DNA of 64,000 nucleotides from Thermosporothrix hazakensis (GCF_003253565.1 NZ_QKUF01000001.1:515867-579866), one strand, 5' to 3'. Positions 8,216-17,631 are shown, counted from the stretch's first letter. Notes: generated from the letters alone by a model not told the origin. Translations and numbers: made by a program.

Positions 8216-9013
8216 TTAGCGCCCGCTGAAACGGGGAGGACGCTTCTGCAAAAAGGCCGCAACACCCTCTTGATGATCCTCTGTTGTAAGCGCCTGGTCC
8301 TGAAGCTTGCTTTCGAGACGCAGCGATTCCGCAAGCTCGGTGTCCAGTGAGGCAAACATCAGCTCTTTGATCAGCGCATATGTGCGCGTTGGGCCAGCAG
8401 CCAGCCGTTGAGCGAGCTTTCTGGTTTCAGTCTCAAAATCAGCCAGGGGGACACAGCGATTGACCAGCCCGATCCGTTCGGCTTCGTGGGCATCGAGCTC
8501 ATCGGCCAGCATCGCTAGCTCAAGTGCACGCCCCAGACCAACCAGCCGCGGAAGGAAATAGCTGCCACCACCATCAGGAACAAGGCCAATGCGAGAAAAG
8601 GCTTCCAGAAAACGGGCATCATCGGCAGCAATGCGGAGATCACAGGCCAGCGCAATATTGCAGGAAATACCGGCCGCCACGCCATGAATAGCCGCCAGCG
8701 TCGGTTTGGGCATCGTATGAAGCGCCTGTACCAGTCGGTGATAGAGGTCCAGGTGCTCACCGACCGAGATCTGCTTACCGCGACTATACTCCCATGCGAA
8801 CCGGGTCAGATCCTGACCAGAACCAAATGCGCGACCGGCTCCCCTCAGCACCACACAGCGGATCGCATTGTCACGCGCCGCCTCCTCAGTTACCGCAACC
8901 AGTTCCTCTAACATCAGATCATTGATAGCGTTCAACACTTCGGGACGATTCATCGTGATCACAAGCACCTGTCCGTCGCGTTCCAGCAGCAGGTGCTGAA
9001 AAGGGGTACTCAT
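8216..9013 (-). CDS. Enoyl-CoA hydratase/isomerase, PaaG-like
   Basis: The 265-residue crotonase-fold protein has an oxyanion-hole segment near AAIHGVAAGISCNIALACD and the signature EAFSRIGLVPDGGGSYFLPRL. The Asp in LVPDGG corresponds to the catalytic Asp of PaaG-type isomerases, whereas classic hydratases carry Glu there. It therefore probably isomerises a CoA-bound substrate, possibly in phenylacetate or fatty-acid breakdown, but no paa genes are nearby. It starts 28 bases after the holB stop on the same strand, so the two may be cotranscribed without an obvious functional link. Confidence 0.83.
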   Translation of the reverse strand: MSTPFQHLLLERDGQVLVITMNRPEVLNAINDLMLEELVAVTEEAARDNAIRCVVLRGAGRAFGSGQDLTRFAWEYSRGKQISVGEHLDLYHRLVQALHTMPKPTLAAIHGVAAGISCNIALACDLRIAADDARFLEAFSRIGLVPDGGGSYFLPRLVGLGRALELAMLADELDAHEAERIGLVNRCVPLADFETETRKLAQRLAAGPTRTYALIKELMFASLDTELAESLRLESKLQDQALTTEDHQEGVAAFLQKRPPRFSGR

Positions 9014-9041
9014 GGTTATAAACTCCTATTCCTTCAGGAGC

Positions 9042-10076
9042 CTACACATTGAATGCAGGCAGATCCAGCATCAATACTTCCAGGGCAATGCGCGGGTTTA
9101 CGTTCTGCTCAATGGCCTCACGGGCCTTCAAAATGTTCTTGATCGTCTGTTCCGCTACCGTTGAGGGCAGCTTTGCGGCCTGTTTCATCAACAGATCTCG
9201 CATATCAGCATTGACAATAAGATCAACGCAATTATTACTTGCAAGCAAGAGATCACGCCACCAGAGCAGCCAGAGTTCCAGCAGGTCGCCAAGCTCACCG
9301 ATGCGGTCAGCAGCAGTTATCTTCTGAGCATAGTCAAAGCGCTCAACACGAGAGAGGGTAGGCAACATAGCAAGCTGTTCCAGATGCTCACGCCGCTCAT
9401 CCAGCATCTCATCATCCTCAATTGCCTGTATCGCCCACCCCATCCGGCCAGCGGCCAGCGCGGAGACCAATTCGGCATGTTCGGCTTCAACCTGCCAGCC
9501 CTCGATTAAAGCCTGCTTGATCTGTGTAGCGGTGAGCAACTGCAACGAGAGCATCTGTACACGGGAAAGGATGGTCGGCAGCAACAGTCCGGGCTCGGGA
9601 ACCGTCAGGATCAGCACCACATCGGGCTCTGGCTCCTCAAGCGTCTTGAGCAGGCAGTTCGCCGCCTGAAGGTTCATATATTGTGCGTCGGGAATAATGA
9701 AGATATTGCGTCGTCCCTCCATTGTGCGCCGAGCCGAGCGGTTCTGTAGCTCACGAATCTGCTCAATCAGAATAAACTGCTTATCGGGCGCTTTCTCAAT
9801 AATGTGGACGTCGGGATGATTGCCATGCAGTACCTTCCGGCAGGCGAGGCAGGTATTGCAGGGATCCTGAGGCGAGACTGCTGGATCAGGCCCTCCAGTG
9901 CACAGGAGCGTCTGCGCCAGTCGCCGGGCGAGAAGCGTTTTGCCGATACGCGGGGGGCCTACGAGTAAATAGGCATGACGTATCTGCTGTGCCGCCAGAG
10001 CCCGCCGTAAAATATCAATCGCATGTTCGTGGCCGACAATATTCCAGCCACGTGCTGATATCTCATGAGTACTCAT
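9042..10076 (-). CDS. holB: DNA polymerase III delta-prime subunit
   Basis: This 344-residue AAA+ protein has Walker A GPPRIGKT at about residues 39-46 and the four-Cys zinc module of clamp-loader subunits (LLCTGG, then CNTCLACRK). The sensor 1 region is present (LLKTLEEPEPDVVLIL). The usual SRC motif reads SRVQ here, as often happens in delta-prime, which does not hydrolyse ATP in many bacteria. It would act in the clamp loader that opens the beta clamp at primer ends. The start ATG 10076 gives the normal N-terminus (WNIVGHEHAIDILRRAL). Confidence 0.9.
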   Translation of the reverse strand: MSTHEISARGWNIVGHEHAIDILRRALAAQQIRHAYLLVGPPRIGKTLLARRLAQTLLCTGGPDPAVSPQDPCNTCLACRKVLHGNHPDVHIIEKAPDKQFILIEQIRELQNRSARRTMEGRRNIFIIPDAQYMNLQAANCLLKTLEEPEPDVVLILTVPEPGLLLPTILSRVQMLSLQLLTATQIKQALIEGWQVEAEHAELVSALAAGRMGWAIQAIEDDEMLDERREHLEQLAMLPTLSRVERFDYAQKITAADRIGELGDLLELWLLWWRDLLLASNNCVDLIVNADMRDLLMKQAAKLPSTVAEQTIKNILKAREAIEQNVNPRIALEVLMLDLPAFNV

Positions 10077-10594
10077 GAATTCATGGTAACAGAAAGTTCC
10101 GGCCAGAGCAAGAATACTCGCACCGTCCGGGTAGAAGTCCTATCGGCCCATGCTCAGAAGATCGGTATGCTATACTATTATTTATGAGCATCTGTTTCAG
10201 TTATATCCGCGCTTTACGATGTAAAGTCTGTCAGCGTGTTGGCAACCCGGATCACGATGGGCCTGCTTGCCTCCGGCCAGCGCGGAGCACAAGAAGCGGG
10301 TAGTACGTCGTTTTTCCAGACGAAAGGTGCAGTAATGCAGGGGCTCCTGGCTCAAAGTTCCTACTTTTGCTCCACCCGGCAGCAAGAAGAGTAGAATGGA
10401 GGGGAAAAGGAGAGGGGAAAATCAATCGGGCCACTGCATACACACCAGACCACAGCCTGATGGTTCCTGTTTATTAGCTCACAGCAAAACAATCGAATCA
10501 TATGTTATCCTGCTAAATATATCAAAAAAAGTCCCGAGGAACCTCTAGAAAAAACTTGACTTATTCTGTTTGCTTATTAAGGTTGATGTAACCA
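10077..10594. other. Gene-free interval between holB and the ECF sigma gene
   Basis: I see no supported gene here. Short open frames lack family features and ribosome binding sites. Near the right end GGAACC (about 10538-10543) followed by an A/T-rich spacer and TTGACT (10556-10561) may be the promoter region of the sigma gene at 10595. GGAAC resembles the -35 element of many ECF sigma promoters, so autoregulation is conceivable. Confidence 0.4.
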
Positions 10595-11428
10595 ATGGAT
10601 ATCGCCATCCGTTTGTACAATACAAATAGCAGTCTACGCTCTCCCCGAGAGGAAGAGCGTCCAGGCCAATCGGGTCTCTCTTTCCCTGTACAGGAGGAAG
10701 GGATAGAAGAGGAAGCAGAGGACGTTCGCGAGCGTGCGGAAGAGCTCGAAGGCGCTGAGGAAAAGTCACCTGCAACGCACAACACGGAGCAGGCTGAAAA
10801 GATCAGCATCGAAGACTTTGAGAACATCTTCCTGCGTTATCAAGGACCAATCACCAACTTTATCTATCATCTGGTAGGGAATAGAGAGCAAGCCTATGAC
10901 CTGGCACAAGATGTCTTCGTAAAAGCATATAGAGCGCTCTTAGGCGGAACCGTCGTTCAGCCCGGCGCACTTTCGGCGTGGCTGTACCGCATTGCGGCCA
11001 ACACCACGACAGATACATTGCGCCGTCGCCGCCTGATTTCCTGGCTGCCGTTATCGCTCTTTAATGAGGATCGCGGCATCGGGGCGGGAATGGTTGGCGA
11101 GACAGGAAGTACGACCAGCGATGGGCACTCAAACGAGGAAAGCGTACCGGAAGTTCGGTCCGGTGCGGTCAGTACCAGCTATGAACCTCATAACTATGAT
11201 GGAGCCCGTTTTGAAAGTCGCGTTGCGGACCGCGAGATAGTGGAGCGCGTCTTTCAACAGCTACCACCTAAGTACGCCTCCTGTTTATGGTTGTATGAAA
11301 ACGACGGCCTTTCTTGTGCAGAGATTGCGGAAGTGCTCAATATCAGCGCCTCGGCTGTGAAGATGCGTCTGATGCGAGCACGAGAACGATTTATCGCATT
11401 GTACAAAAAAGAGGTCGGTGAAGATTGA
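10595..11428 (+). CDS. ECF RNA polymerase sigma factor with acidic N-terminal extension
   Basis: The protein has 277 residues. Residues about 1-70 are an acidic low-complexity extension, about 75-150 form sigma region 2 (FENIFLRYQGPITNFIYHL, REQAYDLAQDVFVKAYRAL), about 160-210 form a Ser/Gly-rich linker, and about 215-270 form region 4 (LPPKYASCLWLYENDGLSCAEIAEVLNIS; SAVKMRLMRARERF). It ends with TGA overlapping the TTG start of the membrane anti-sigma gene, so the two are translationally coupled. It should direct RNA polymerase to stress promoters when released from its partner. The N-terminal extension is unusual for the family, which is commonly about 170-200 residues. Confidence 0.9.
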   Translation: MDIAIRLYNTNSSLRSPREEERPGQSGLSFPVQEEGIEEEAEDVRERAEELEGAEEKSPATHNTEQAEKISIEDFENIFLRYQGPITNFIYHLVGNREQAYDLAQDVFVKAYRALLGGTVVQPGALSAWLYRIAANTTTDTLRRRRLISWLPLSLFNEDRGIGAGMVGETGSTTSDGHSNEESVPEVRSGAVSTSYEPHNYDGARFESRVADREIVERVFQQLPPKYASCLWLYENDGLSCAEIAEVLNISASAVKMRLMRARERFIALYKKEVGED

Positions 11429-13332
11429 ACTGTAGTCAAGTGCGAGAGCTACTCGCCATTTATCGGGACCACAAAAAGGAAAAGGCAGATCTTGCTGAAC
11501 TTGAGGCTCATCTGGCTCGGTGTTCAGCATGTCGCCGCGCGCAAAACGAATACAGGTTGATCGGGGAGGGCATTCGCTCACTTCCAACCATCGAACCCTC
11601 ACCAGAGGCGCACCGCCGTCTGATGCAAGCCCTGGCTGCGGAACACACTCGCTTCATTCAGCGGAATGCGTCAACAGAGATATCGACACCGACGCCTGAA
11701 TTTTTGAAACCTTATCTCAAGGAGCAGCAGGCTACAGGACGTCGTGCGGATGCTCTTACGGCCTTTTCAACCGCAGAGACAGGCCCGATCCCGGTACTTC
11801 ATCCACAGCATCGCCGTCCGCGCCCGCTACGGATGAACCAGTTCGCGGTGATTGGACTGGCGGCGGCATTCCTGCTCTTTATTATGGTTGGCGGCCTGAC
11901 TTCTCTGGCATTGATGTCCCAATCAAATACCAATCAACCTGTCACGATTAAAGGTGGAGGACCAATTACCAATTCGGTTCATGAGCGCCCACAAATAGCT
12001 GTTACCAACTATACCACGCAAACAGACTATACCCATGTAGCCAGCGCAATTAGCACCCGGGACTCTATCTATTACACGGCATATAAAGAGGGTGAAAAGG
12101 GAGAACTGTTCTGGACACTTCAACAACTGGACACCAGGAAACAGCAGAGCACTCCGCTGCTCAACAAGGACTCGTCCAGTTCGCTCTATCTGTTACAGTA
12201 CGGCAATAACTGGCTGGTATGGTTTCAGTACGATCCTCCAAAGGACGACCCAAAAAAGGCATCCAAGCAGAATGAGAGCGAGACCAAACGAACATGGAGC
12301 ATCCAGGCGCTCTATCTGGGAAGCCCCGGGAGAGAGCAGCCACTGACCTTATTCAAGGGCACATTCAACCCGAAGGCCGCTCCTGAGTGGGTTCACAGTC
12401 CTGTTCAGGGAACTGCGTTCTATCAGAATCATTTCCTGTTCGCGTGGATAGATGAACACGGCACCTCATTCCTGACCCAATACACACTGGAAGCAGGCAA
12501 GAAGCCCGTTTCTTACGAACTGGCTCAAGGAGAAGATCAGCATATCCTGACCTCTCCCACCGCAACCAGTGATGGTTCAAGCATCTATTGGGGTGAGGAA
12601 TGGCTGGATCAGAACAACATCTTCCATGGCAATGTCTGGCAGCAACAGGTTCTGCAAGAGAACCAGAACCCGAGTAGCCACAGAATGCCGAACAGCAAAG
12701 TAGAGAAATCGCTGTTCCGTGATGATGAGGTTTCTTTCCATCCACAGGTGGTCGGGAACACACTCTTTGTTCTGAGCACGAAAGTCAACGAGAACGAGCA
12801 ACCCGGGCCAAAGGCGACATCAACAGCGAACGCCGCCCCATCGGCAACCAAAACGGCACAAAGCACCGCTACACCAACAGGCACAGCAACGCCCGAGGTG
12901 ACAAGCACACCGACTGCCACACCGCAGCCGGATAGCATTATCCCGTCAGCTGCTGAGGCGCTCGATCTGGCCCAACCGGATAGCTTGCTGACTGGCGTCC
13001 TGCTTGCCTACGCGCTGCACGATAACAGCCAGCATCTCTTCAAACTGGAAGACAACGTAAAAACAGCACTTGCTCCACAGGGCGGTGATCGCTTCCTCGT
13101 CTGGGAACGCTCGGACAAGAGCTTCAGCATGTACGATGTGACAGCGGGCAATCTGGTCACGGTCGGGAACGCGGTACCCAACAACGCCGCCTTCCTGCGG
13201 GTCAACGGTGACACTGCTGTCTGGATGGTCAACCAGCCCAATACAGCAGAGAATGGCGCTTCGCAGCAGCCAAACAAGATCACCTTTAATACCTTCAGTT
13301 GGCCGAAGCAAACGGACAATCGACAGCAGTAA
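11425..13332 (+). CDS. Membrane anti-sigma factor with large extracytoplasmic sensor domain
   Basis: The 635-residue protein starts at TTG 11425, overlapping the sigma stop. Residues 1-60 form a ZAS zinc finger with HLARCSACR (HxxxCxxC). One transmembrane helix follows at about 140-162 (FAVIGLAAAFLLFIMVGG). The remaining 470 residues lie outside and contain repeated beta-type segments (for example SSLYLLQYGNNWLVWFQY and GDRFLVWERSDKSF), suggesting a beta-propeller-like sensor, plus a low-complexity TATPTGTATP stretch near residues 470-510. It should hold the coupled ECF factor at the membrane and release it on an external signal. The signal is unknown, and the propeller assignment is an inference. 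Confidence 0.82.
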   Translation: MNCSQVRELLAIYRDHKKEKADLAELEAHLARCSACRRAQNEYRLIGEGIRSLPTIEPSPEAHRRLMQALAAEHTRFIQRNASTEISTPTPEFLKPYLKEQQATGRRADALTAFSTAETGPIPVLHPQHRRPRPLRMNQFAVIGLAAAFLLFIMVGGLTSLALMSQSNTNQPVTIKGGGPITNSVHERPQIAVTNYTTQTDYTHVASAISTRDSIYYTAYKEGEKGELFWTLQQLDTRKQQSTPLLNKDSSSSLYLLQYGNNWLVWFQYDPPKDDPKKASKQNESETKRTWSIQALYLGSPGREQPLTLFKGTFNPKAAPEWVHSPVQGTAFYQNHFLFAWIDEHGTSFLTQYTLEAGKKPVSYELAQGEDQHILTSPTATSDGSSIYWGEEWLDQNNIFHGNVWQQQVLQENQNPSSHRMPNSKVEKSLFRDDEVSFHPQVVGNTLFVLSTKVNENEQPGPKATSTANAAPSATKTAQSTATPTGTATPEVTSTPTATPQPDSIIPSAAEALDLAQPDSLLTGVLLAYALHDNSQHLFKLEDNVKTALAPQGGDRFLVWERSDKSFSMYDVTAGNLVTVGNAVPNNAAFLRVNGDTAVWMVNQPNTAENGASQQPNKITFNTFSWPKQTDNRQQ

Positions 13333-13341
13333 AACAAAAAA

Positions 13342-13380
13342 GACAAGGGGGCAGTTTAAAACCGCTCCCTTGTCCTTTCT
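13342..13380. terminator. Bidirectional terminator between anti-sigma and acyl-CoA dehydrogenase genes
   Basis: GACAAGGG (13342-13349) pairs with CCCTTGTC (13367-13374), with inner GTTT/AAAC pairing. T-rich sequence follows on the plus strand and A-rich sequence precedes it, so it can serve both converging genes. Confidence 0.75.
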
Positions 13381-13384
13381 GTTT

Positions 13385-14533
13385 CTAGCAGCCAAGCTGT
13401 CTGGCAATGATCATGCGCTGCACCTCGCTGGTCCCCTCACCAATCTCGTTGATCTTCACACTGCGCCAGTAACGCGCCACCGGGAACTCTTCCATAAAGC
13501 CGTAGCCCCCATGAATCTGTACAGCCTGATCGGCGGCTCGTTTAGCGGTTTCGGAGGCAAAGAGTTTTGCCATCGACGCCTCTTTACGGAATGGCTTGCC
13601 CTGCATATGCAGCCACGCCGCCTTATAGTACATCAACCGTGCCAGCTCTATCTCAGTCTCCATATCAGCCAGCTTAAACTGAATAGCCTGAAACGAACTG
13701 ATCGGTTTACCGAACTGCTTTCGCTGTTTTGCATAGCTCAATGCCTCGTCCAGACAGGCCTGAGCCAGCCCGACCGAGAGTGCAGCAATCGCCACGCGTC
13801 CCCCATCCAGAATCGTCATAAACTGCCTGAAGCCGTCGCCACGCTGCCCTAAAATATTCTCTTCAGGGACCTCACAATCTTCAAAGGTCAGTGGGCGGGT
13901 ATCGGAGGCCTTCCAGCCCATCTTTTTATAGCTGTTACCAATGATATACCCGGGCGTTCCCTTCGGGACAATCAGGTTTGTAATCTCCGGGCGTCCGTCG
14001 GGGCGCTCGCCAGTGACCGCAGTGATCGTGACTCCGCCGCTCATCTCAGTCCCGGCATTGGTAATAAAGGCCTTTGAGCCATTGATGCGCCAGCGCCCAT
14101 TTTCCAGCACGGCACGCGTTCGGGTGCCGCTCGAATCGGAACCGGCTTCCGGCTCTGTTAAACCAAATGCCCAGAGCTGTTCCCCGGTTGCCAGCACAGG
14201 TAGATACCGCTCCTTTTGCTCTTGCGATCCAAAGAGGTAAAACGGCATAGCGCCAAGCGACGTATGCGCTTCCATCGTGATTCCAATGGCTACATCACCA
14301 CGAGAAATCTCTTCAATGGCAAGACAATATGAGAGGAAATCAGCACCAGCGCCACCGTACTCTTCAGGAAAAGGCAGGCCCAATAAGCCCAGTTCACCCA
14401 TTTTGCGAACCAATTCATAGGGGAACTGACCGGTTTCATCCAGCCGCGCTGCTACCGGCTTAATCTCCTGTTCCGCAAACTCCCGACATGTATTACGTAT
14501 GGCTAGTTGCTCGTCGTTGAGGCTAAAGTCCAT
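13385..14533 (-). CDS. Acyl-CoA dehydrogenase
   Basis: This 382-residue flavoprotein has both ACAD signatures: AFGLTEPEAGSDSSG, which binds FAD and substrate, and QIHGGYGFMEEFPVAR. The catalytic base is the Glu of INEIGEGTSEVQRM near the C-terminus, in the position used by short- and medium-chain enzymes. It should introduce the alpha-beta double bond of acyl-CoA and pass electrons to ETF. Chain-length specificity cannot be read with confidence. GAAAGGGAAA precedes ATG 14533. It stands alone between a terminator and a transposon remnant, with no other beta-oxidation gene adjacent. Confidence 0.92.
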   Translation of the reverse strand: MDFSLNDEQLAIRNTCREFAEQEIKPVAARLDETGQFPYELVRKMGELGLLGLPFPEEYGGAGADFLSYCLAIEEISRGDVAIGITMEAHTSLGAMPFYLFGSQEQKERYLPVLATGEQLWAFGLTEPEAGSDSSGTRTRAVLENGRWRINGSKAFITNAGTEMSGGVTITAVTGERPDGRPEITNLIVPKGTPGYIIGNSYKKMGWKASDTRPLTFEDCEVPEENILGQRGDGFRQFMTILDGGRVAIAALSVGLAQACLDEALSYAKQRKQFGKPISSFQAIQFKLADMETEIELARLMYYKAAWLHMQGKPFRKEASMAKLFASETAKRAADQAVQIHGGYGFMEEFPVARYWRSVKINEIGEGTSEVQRMIIARQLGC

Positions 14534-14613
14534 AACGTTTCCCTTTCTACTGCGCGTACTTCGGGTACGCAGGAATGAACTTACTGGACATTATTATATC
14601 GTGACACTCCCGC

Positions 14614-15247
14614 CTAAAGGTTGGCAGGTTTCTGAGCAGCATCCACCGGATGGGCAGTCTCCGAAGAGACCGGCTCTGGAAGCCGTGCTTGACCAGTTTC
14701 TTTACTCAGACAACAGGGGGGGCGTGTCGGCCCGACTACTCCTCCTGGAGATGCCAGGGGGAGATACGTGAAGGAACGAGGAAACTTCACATGCTCTCCA
14801 TAAGCGAGTAGATGTATATTGACTGCCTCGACCAGGTCACGGTGTCCCATAAATCCACAGACCCGGCCTGCCCATGTTCTTCCTGTGAACTTGTGCTTCT
14901 ACCCACAAACCGGACACCGGCTACTGCTTCCTCGTTCGGAGCCGGTGAAGCTCAGGATGTGAGCCGCTTTGTAGGCTCTGTACCGACTGGCTATGCAGCG
15001 CGAATCGATCTCTGGTCTCCTGCTGTAATTCATTGCGTCCCGACCATTTGGCATGCGTAGCCCGAGCTTCTTTATGCATCTCAGCACACACGTTCCACAC
15101 TGATGCAGCCTCCATCTGTGCCGCGTGCAAACGAAGGAAGAGAGACCGGGGCAAGTGATTCAGTTGGCAGATTTTCACCGTGCTCATACGTATCATGCTA
15201 GCATGAATACCAATGATTTGCAAATGGGTAAAACAAGGTATACTCAC
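14614..15247 (-). pseudogene. TnpB (IS200/IS605-type) remnant, centrally deleted
   Basis: The minus strand carries an N-terminal piece (VKICQLNHLPRSLFLRLHAA, about 15180-15120) of the TnpB wedge region. After a frame change a C-terminal zinc-ribbon piece follows with SSSRCPVCG, a stop codon at 14899-14901, then KHKFTGRTW, VCGFMGHRDLVEAVNIHLLAYGE and FPRSFTYL. In intact TnpB the ribbon has four Cys; one is Ala here (WAGRVCG). The RuvC catalytic section between the pieces is missing. No TnpA and no clear terminal palindromes were found. This is a fossil of a transposon-associated RNA-guided nuclease gene. Confidence 0.7.
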
Positions 15248-15665
15248 TTCTCAATCGCCTATCACCTCGTGTAGATACCAACATATCTCCGTCGCATTTT
15301 GATGTGCGAGACGCAAAGGAGGGGCAAACGCTTAGCTACGGTATGTGGTGAACGGCAGCGAGTACCATGACTTGCACTGGAGACAGATAAAGATCACTTC
15401 ATGTGCTTGCAAGCGCGCCGTCACACTTTAGTCCTGCGCTCATAATGAACCTGCTCAAAGGATACGCCTCGCGTTTTTTTTGAGCAAGAAGCTTCTTCAT
15501 CTCAAGAAGGTATGTGGAAAGGAGCACCTGTAGAGGAGCAGTTCCTTCAGGGAACAACAGGGCGGTCTCAGCGGAAGTGATCAAGCGCAATACTGAAGCG
15601 TGCCAGAAGCGAGTGAGGTGCAGACCCCTGCTGCTCCAGTCTAAACAAGGCCGTACGCGACATAC
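15248..15665. other. Gene-free interval between TnpB remnant and metK
   Basis: No gene, RNA motif or strong repeat was recognised. It may include flanking sequence of the decayed transposable element. Open frames present have no family features. Confidence 0.4.
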
Positions 15666-15697
15666 AAAAAGAGCTATGGTGCTTCTCCCATAGCTCT
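15666..15697 (-). terminator. Intrinsic terminator after metK
   Basis: On the minus strand AGAGCTATGG and CCATAGCTCT form a 10-pair stem with an 8-base loop, then TTTTTG. It lies 25 bases past the metK stop. Confidence 0.88.
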
Positions 15698-15721
15698 TCA
15701 TAAAAACCAGTGTTCTCGGCT

Positions 15722-16948
15722 CTAGAGGCTCTCCAGCGCCGCGCCTGCGCCCTTGCGCAGCATTGGTACTTTATCCAGCGCCTCCCAGGGCAGCTCAATA
15801 TCAGTGCGACCAAAGTGGCCGAAGGCAGCCGTGGGGCGATAAATCGGACGGCGCAGGTTGAGATCCTGAATAATCGCCGCGGGACGCAGGTCAAAGTGCT
15901 CGTTAATCAGGCGCACGATCTCCTCATCGGAAACCTTCCCGGTACCATAGGTATCAACGAACAGCGAGAGCGGACGCGCAACACCGATCGCGTAAGAAAC
16001 CTGAAGCTCGATACGATCGGCCAGACCAGCCGCAACCACGTTCTTCGCGATGTAGCGAGCAGCATATGCGGCCGAGCGGTCCACTTTCGTGGGATCTTTA
16101 CCACTGAACGCACCGCCGCCATGACGAGCCATGCCGCCATAGGTATCAACAATAATCTTGCGACCGGTCAGGCCGGCATCGCCCATCGGACCTCCTACCA
16201 CGAAGCGTCCGGTCGGATTGACAAAAATCTTCGTCTCGTTGTCAAGCAGCTCCTCGGGGATCACCGGGCGGATCACATGCTGAATCACATCCTGGCGGAT
16301 CTGCTCCTGATCCACATAGTCGGCGTGCTGAGTTGAGATCACAATGGTGTCGACACGAACAGGACGGCCATACTCATACTGTACCGTTACCTGGCTCTTG
16401 CCATCAGGGCGCAGATATGCCATCGAGCCCTCACCGCGCCAGGAATCACGACGAACCTGAGACAGGCGACGAGTGAGCTTATGGGCCAGGCTGATAGGCA
16501 TAGGCATGTACTCAGGGGTTTCGTTACAGGCAAAACCGATCATCATACCCTGGTCACCAGCGCCGACACGCTCCAACTCATCATCAGTCAGACGAGCCTC
16601 CCGCGACTCCAACGAGGAGCTTACACCCATATCAATATCAGGCGACTGCTGACCGATTGCGGTCACCACCCCACAGGTACGATAGTCAAAACCATATTCA
16701 GCATTGATATAGCCGATTTGCTCGATTGTTTGACGAACAAGCGCGGGCATATCAACCCAGGCAGAAGTAGAAATCTCACCGGCAACAAGGATCAGGCCGG
16801 TTGTTGTCGCGGCTTCACAAGCAACACGGGCATACGGATCCTGCGTCAGAATAGCGTCAAGAATCGCATCCGAGATCTGGTCACACATCTTATCCGGGTG
16901 TCCCTCGGTGACCGATTCACTGGTAAAGAATGTTTTCGGATTCTGCAT
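15722..16948 (-). CDS. metK: S-adenosylmethionine synthetase
   Basis: The protein has about 408 residues, the normal length. It makes SAM from methionine and ATP. Diagnostic stretches are [23 protein letters not shown] at the N-terminus (split motif; ATP and metal binding), [21 protein letters not shown], and [20 protein letters not shown], the phosphate-binding loop. ATG 16948 lacks a close ribosome binding site; an in-frame TTG at 16960 is nearer to GAGAGAGG and could be used instead. A SAM-I riboswitch and terminator lie about 150-300 bases upstream, so expression should fall when SAM is abundant. It is the first of several SAM-cycle genes on this strand. Confidence 0.95.
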   Translation of the reverse strand: MQNPKTFFTSESVTEGHPDKMCDQISDAILDAILTQDPYARVACEAATTTGLILVAGEISTSAWVDMPALVRQTIEQIGYINAEYGFDYRTCGVVTAIGQQSPDIDMGVSSSLESREARLTDDELERVGAGDQGMMIGFACNETPEYMPMPISLAHKLTRRLSQVRRDSWRGEGSMAYLRPDGKSQVTVQYEYGRPVRVDTIVISTQHADYVDQEQIRQDVIQHVIRPVIPEELLDNETKIFVNPTGRFVVGGPMGDAGLTGRKIIVDTYGGMARHGGGAFSGKDPTKVDRSAAYAARYIAKNVVAAGLADRIELQVSYAIGVARPLSLFVDTYGTGKVSDEEIVRLINEHFDLRPAAIIQDLNLRRPIYRPTAAFGHFGRTDIELPWEALDKVPMLRKGAGAALESL

Positions 16949-17097
16949 AAAACTTTGCAATTTGCAGACACCATCCTCTCTCTATAAATGATAGAACTCA
17001 AACACCGCAGACTACTCTCGCGAGGCGATACGGGAAGATGTGCACATGTGCGCTGTAGAAAAGACAAGAAAGATACACAGAGTCGGTTTGAAGGCAC

Positions 17098-17121
17098 AAA
17101 AAAACCCCTGCTTTTCAGGGG
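17098..17121 (-). terminator. SAM-I riboswitch terminator
   Basis: CCCCTG (17121-17116), AAAAG loop, CAGGGG (17110-17105), then seven Ts on the minus strand. It follows the aptamer and precedes metK. Confidence 0.92.
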
Positions 17122-17139
17122 CCTGGCGTTTAGCACATT

Positions 17140-17256
17140 CCCCTCATCTTGCGATAGCTGCTATCGCCGGAATTGGCACCCTTCCTGTCATAGACAAAAC
17201 ACAGACGGGTTGCCGGGCTTCATCGGGCCGTTTCCCTCCACCTCTCTTGATGAGAG
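17140..17256 (-). ncRNA. SAM-I (S-box) riboswitch aptamer
   Basis: On the minus strand the leader reads CTCATCAAGAGAGGTGGAGG, then AAACGGCCCGATGAAGCCCG, GCAACC, GGTGCCAATTCC and closes with AAGATGAG. These are the conserved core of the SAM-I aptamer, with P1 formed by CTCATC (17254-17249) and GATGAG (17148-17143). SAM binding should favour the downstream terminator and shut off metK. Confidence 0.96.
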
Positions 17257-17314
17257 CGATCTCATAGGATGTTTTATTGTTTATGTACTGTCACTCTGAA
17301 CAATATCTTAAAGT

Positions 17315-17485
17315 GATGACCAATGGGTTTATCGGTCATCCGTTCGCACGGTCCAGCCGTACAGGGCAAATTGCGGTGCCCACTACTCTTCGCCGCACTT
17401 GCAAACGATCGGAGCTACATGACGCATCGTTCACCTCGCTGAAAGGCTTCACTTTCAAAGAAGTGGCTTGCGAGAAGGTGTGAAC
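17315..17485 (-). other. Unassigned structured leader upstream of the SAM-I riboswitch
   Basis: Between the promoter at 17631 and the SAM-I aptamer there are about 340 transcribed bases with several inverted repeats. GTTCACCTCGC (17429-17439) pairs with GCGAGAAGGTGTGAAC (17470-17485). AACGAT/ATCGTT (17403-17431) overlaps and competes with that stem. GGGC/GCCC occurs at about 17364-17381, and GATGACC/GGTCATC at 17315-17340. I do not recognise the family. GTGGGCACCGC on the minus strand looks weakly like a T-box core but has an extra base. Confidence 0.5.
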
Positions 17486-17601
17486 AAAAGGCAGATTGCT
17501 GTTCCTCCTCTCCCCCCGTAGGGAGAACCCCTGTCAAAGGGACCATCTGACATCATGTGTCATTGCTTCTTAGAAACGTTTACAACACGTATATCGTACC
17601 T

Positions 17602-17631
17602 ATTTTACGGCAAAAAACCTGCCATTGTCAA
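17602..17631 (-). promoter_or_regulatory. Sigma-70 type promoter of the metK transcript
   Basis: TTGACA (17631-17626) and TAAAAT (17607-17602) are 18 bases apart on the minus strand, downstream of ahcY and upstream of the metK leader RNA. Confidence 0.75.

Noticed and set aside
10197..10443. Small minus-strand frames upstream of holB
   Set aside because: Overlapping frames without ribosome binding sites or conserved features.
17355..17400. A T-box core in the metK leader (GTGGGCACCGC)
   Set aside because: It has one base too many compared with GGTGGNACCGCG and I could not find the stem I GNUG and AGTA marks; left as an unassigned structured leader.
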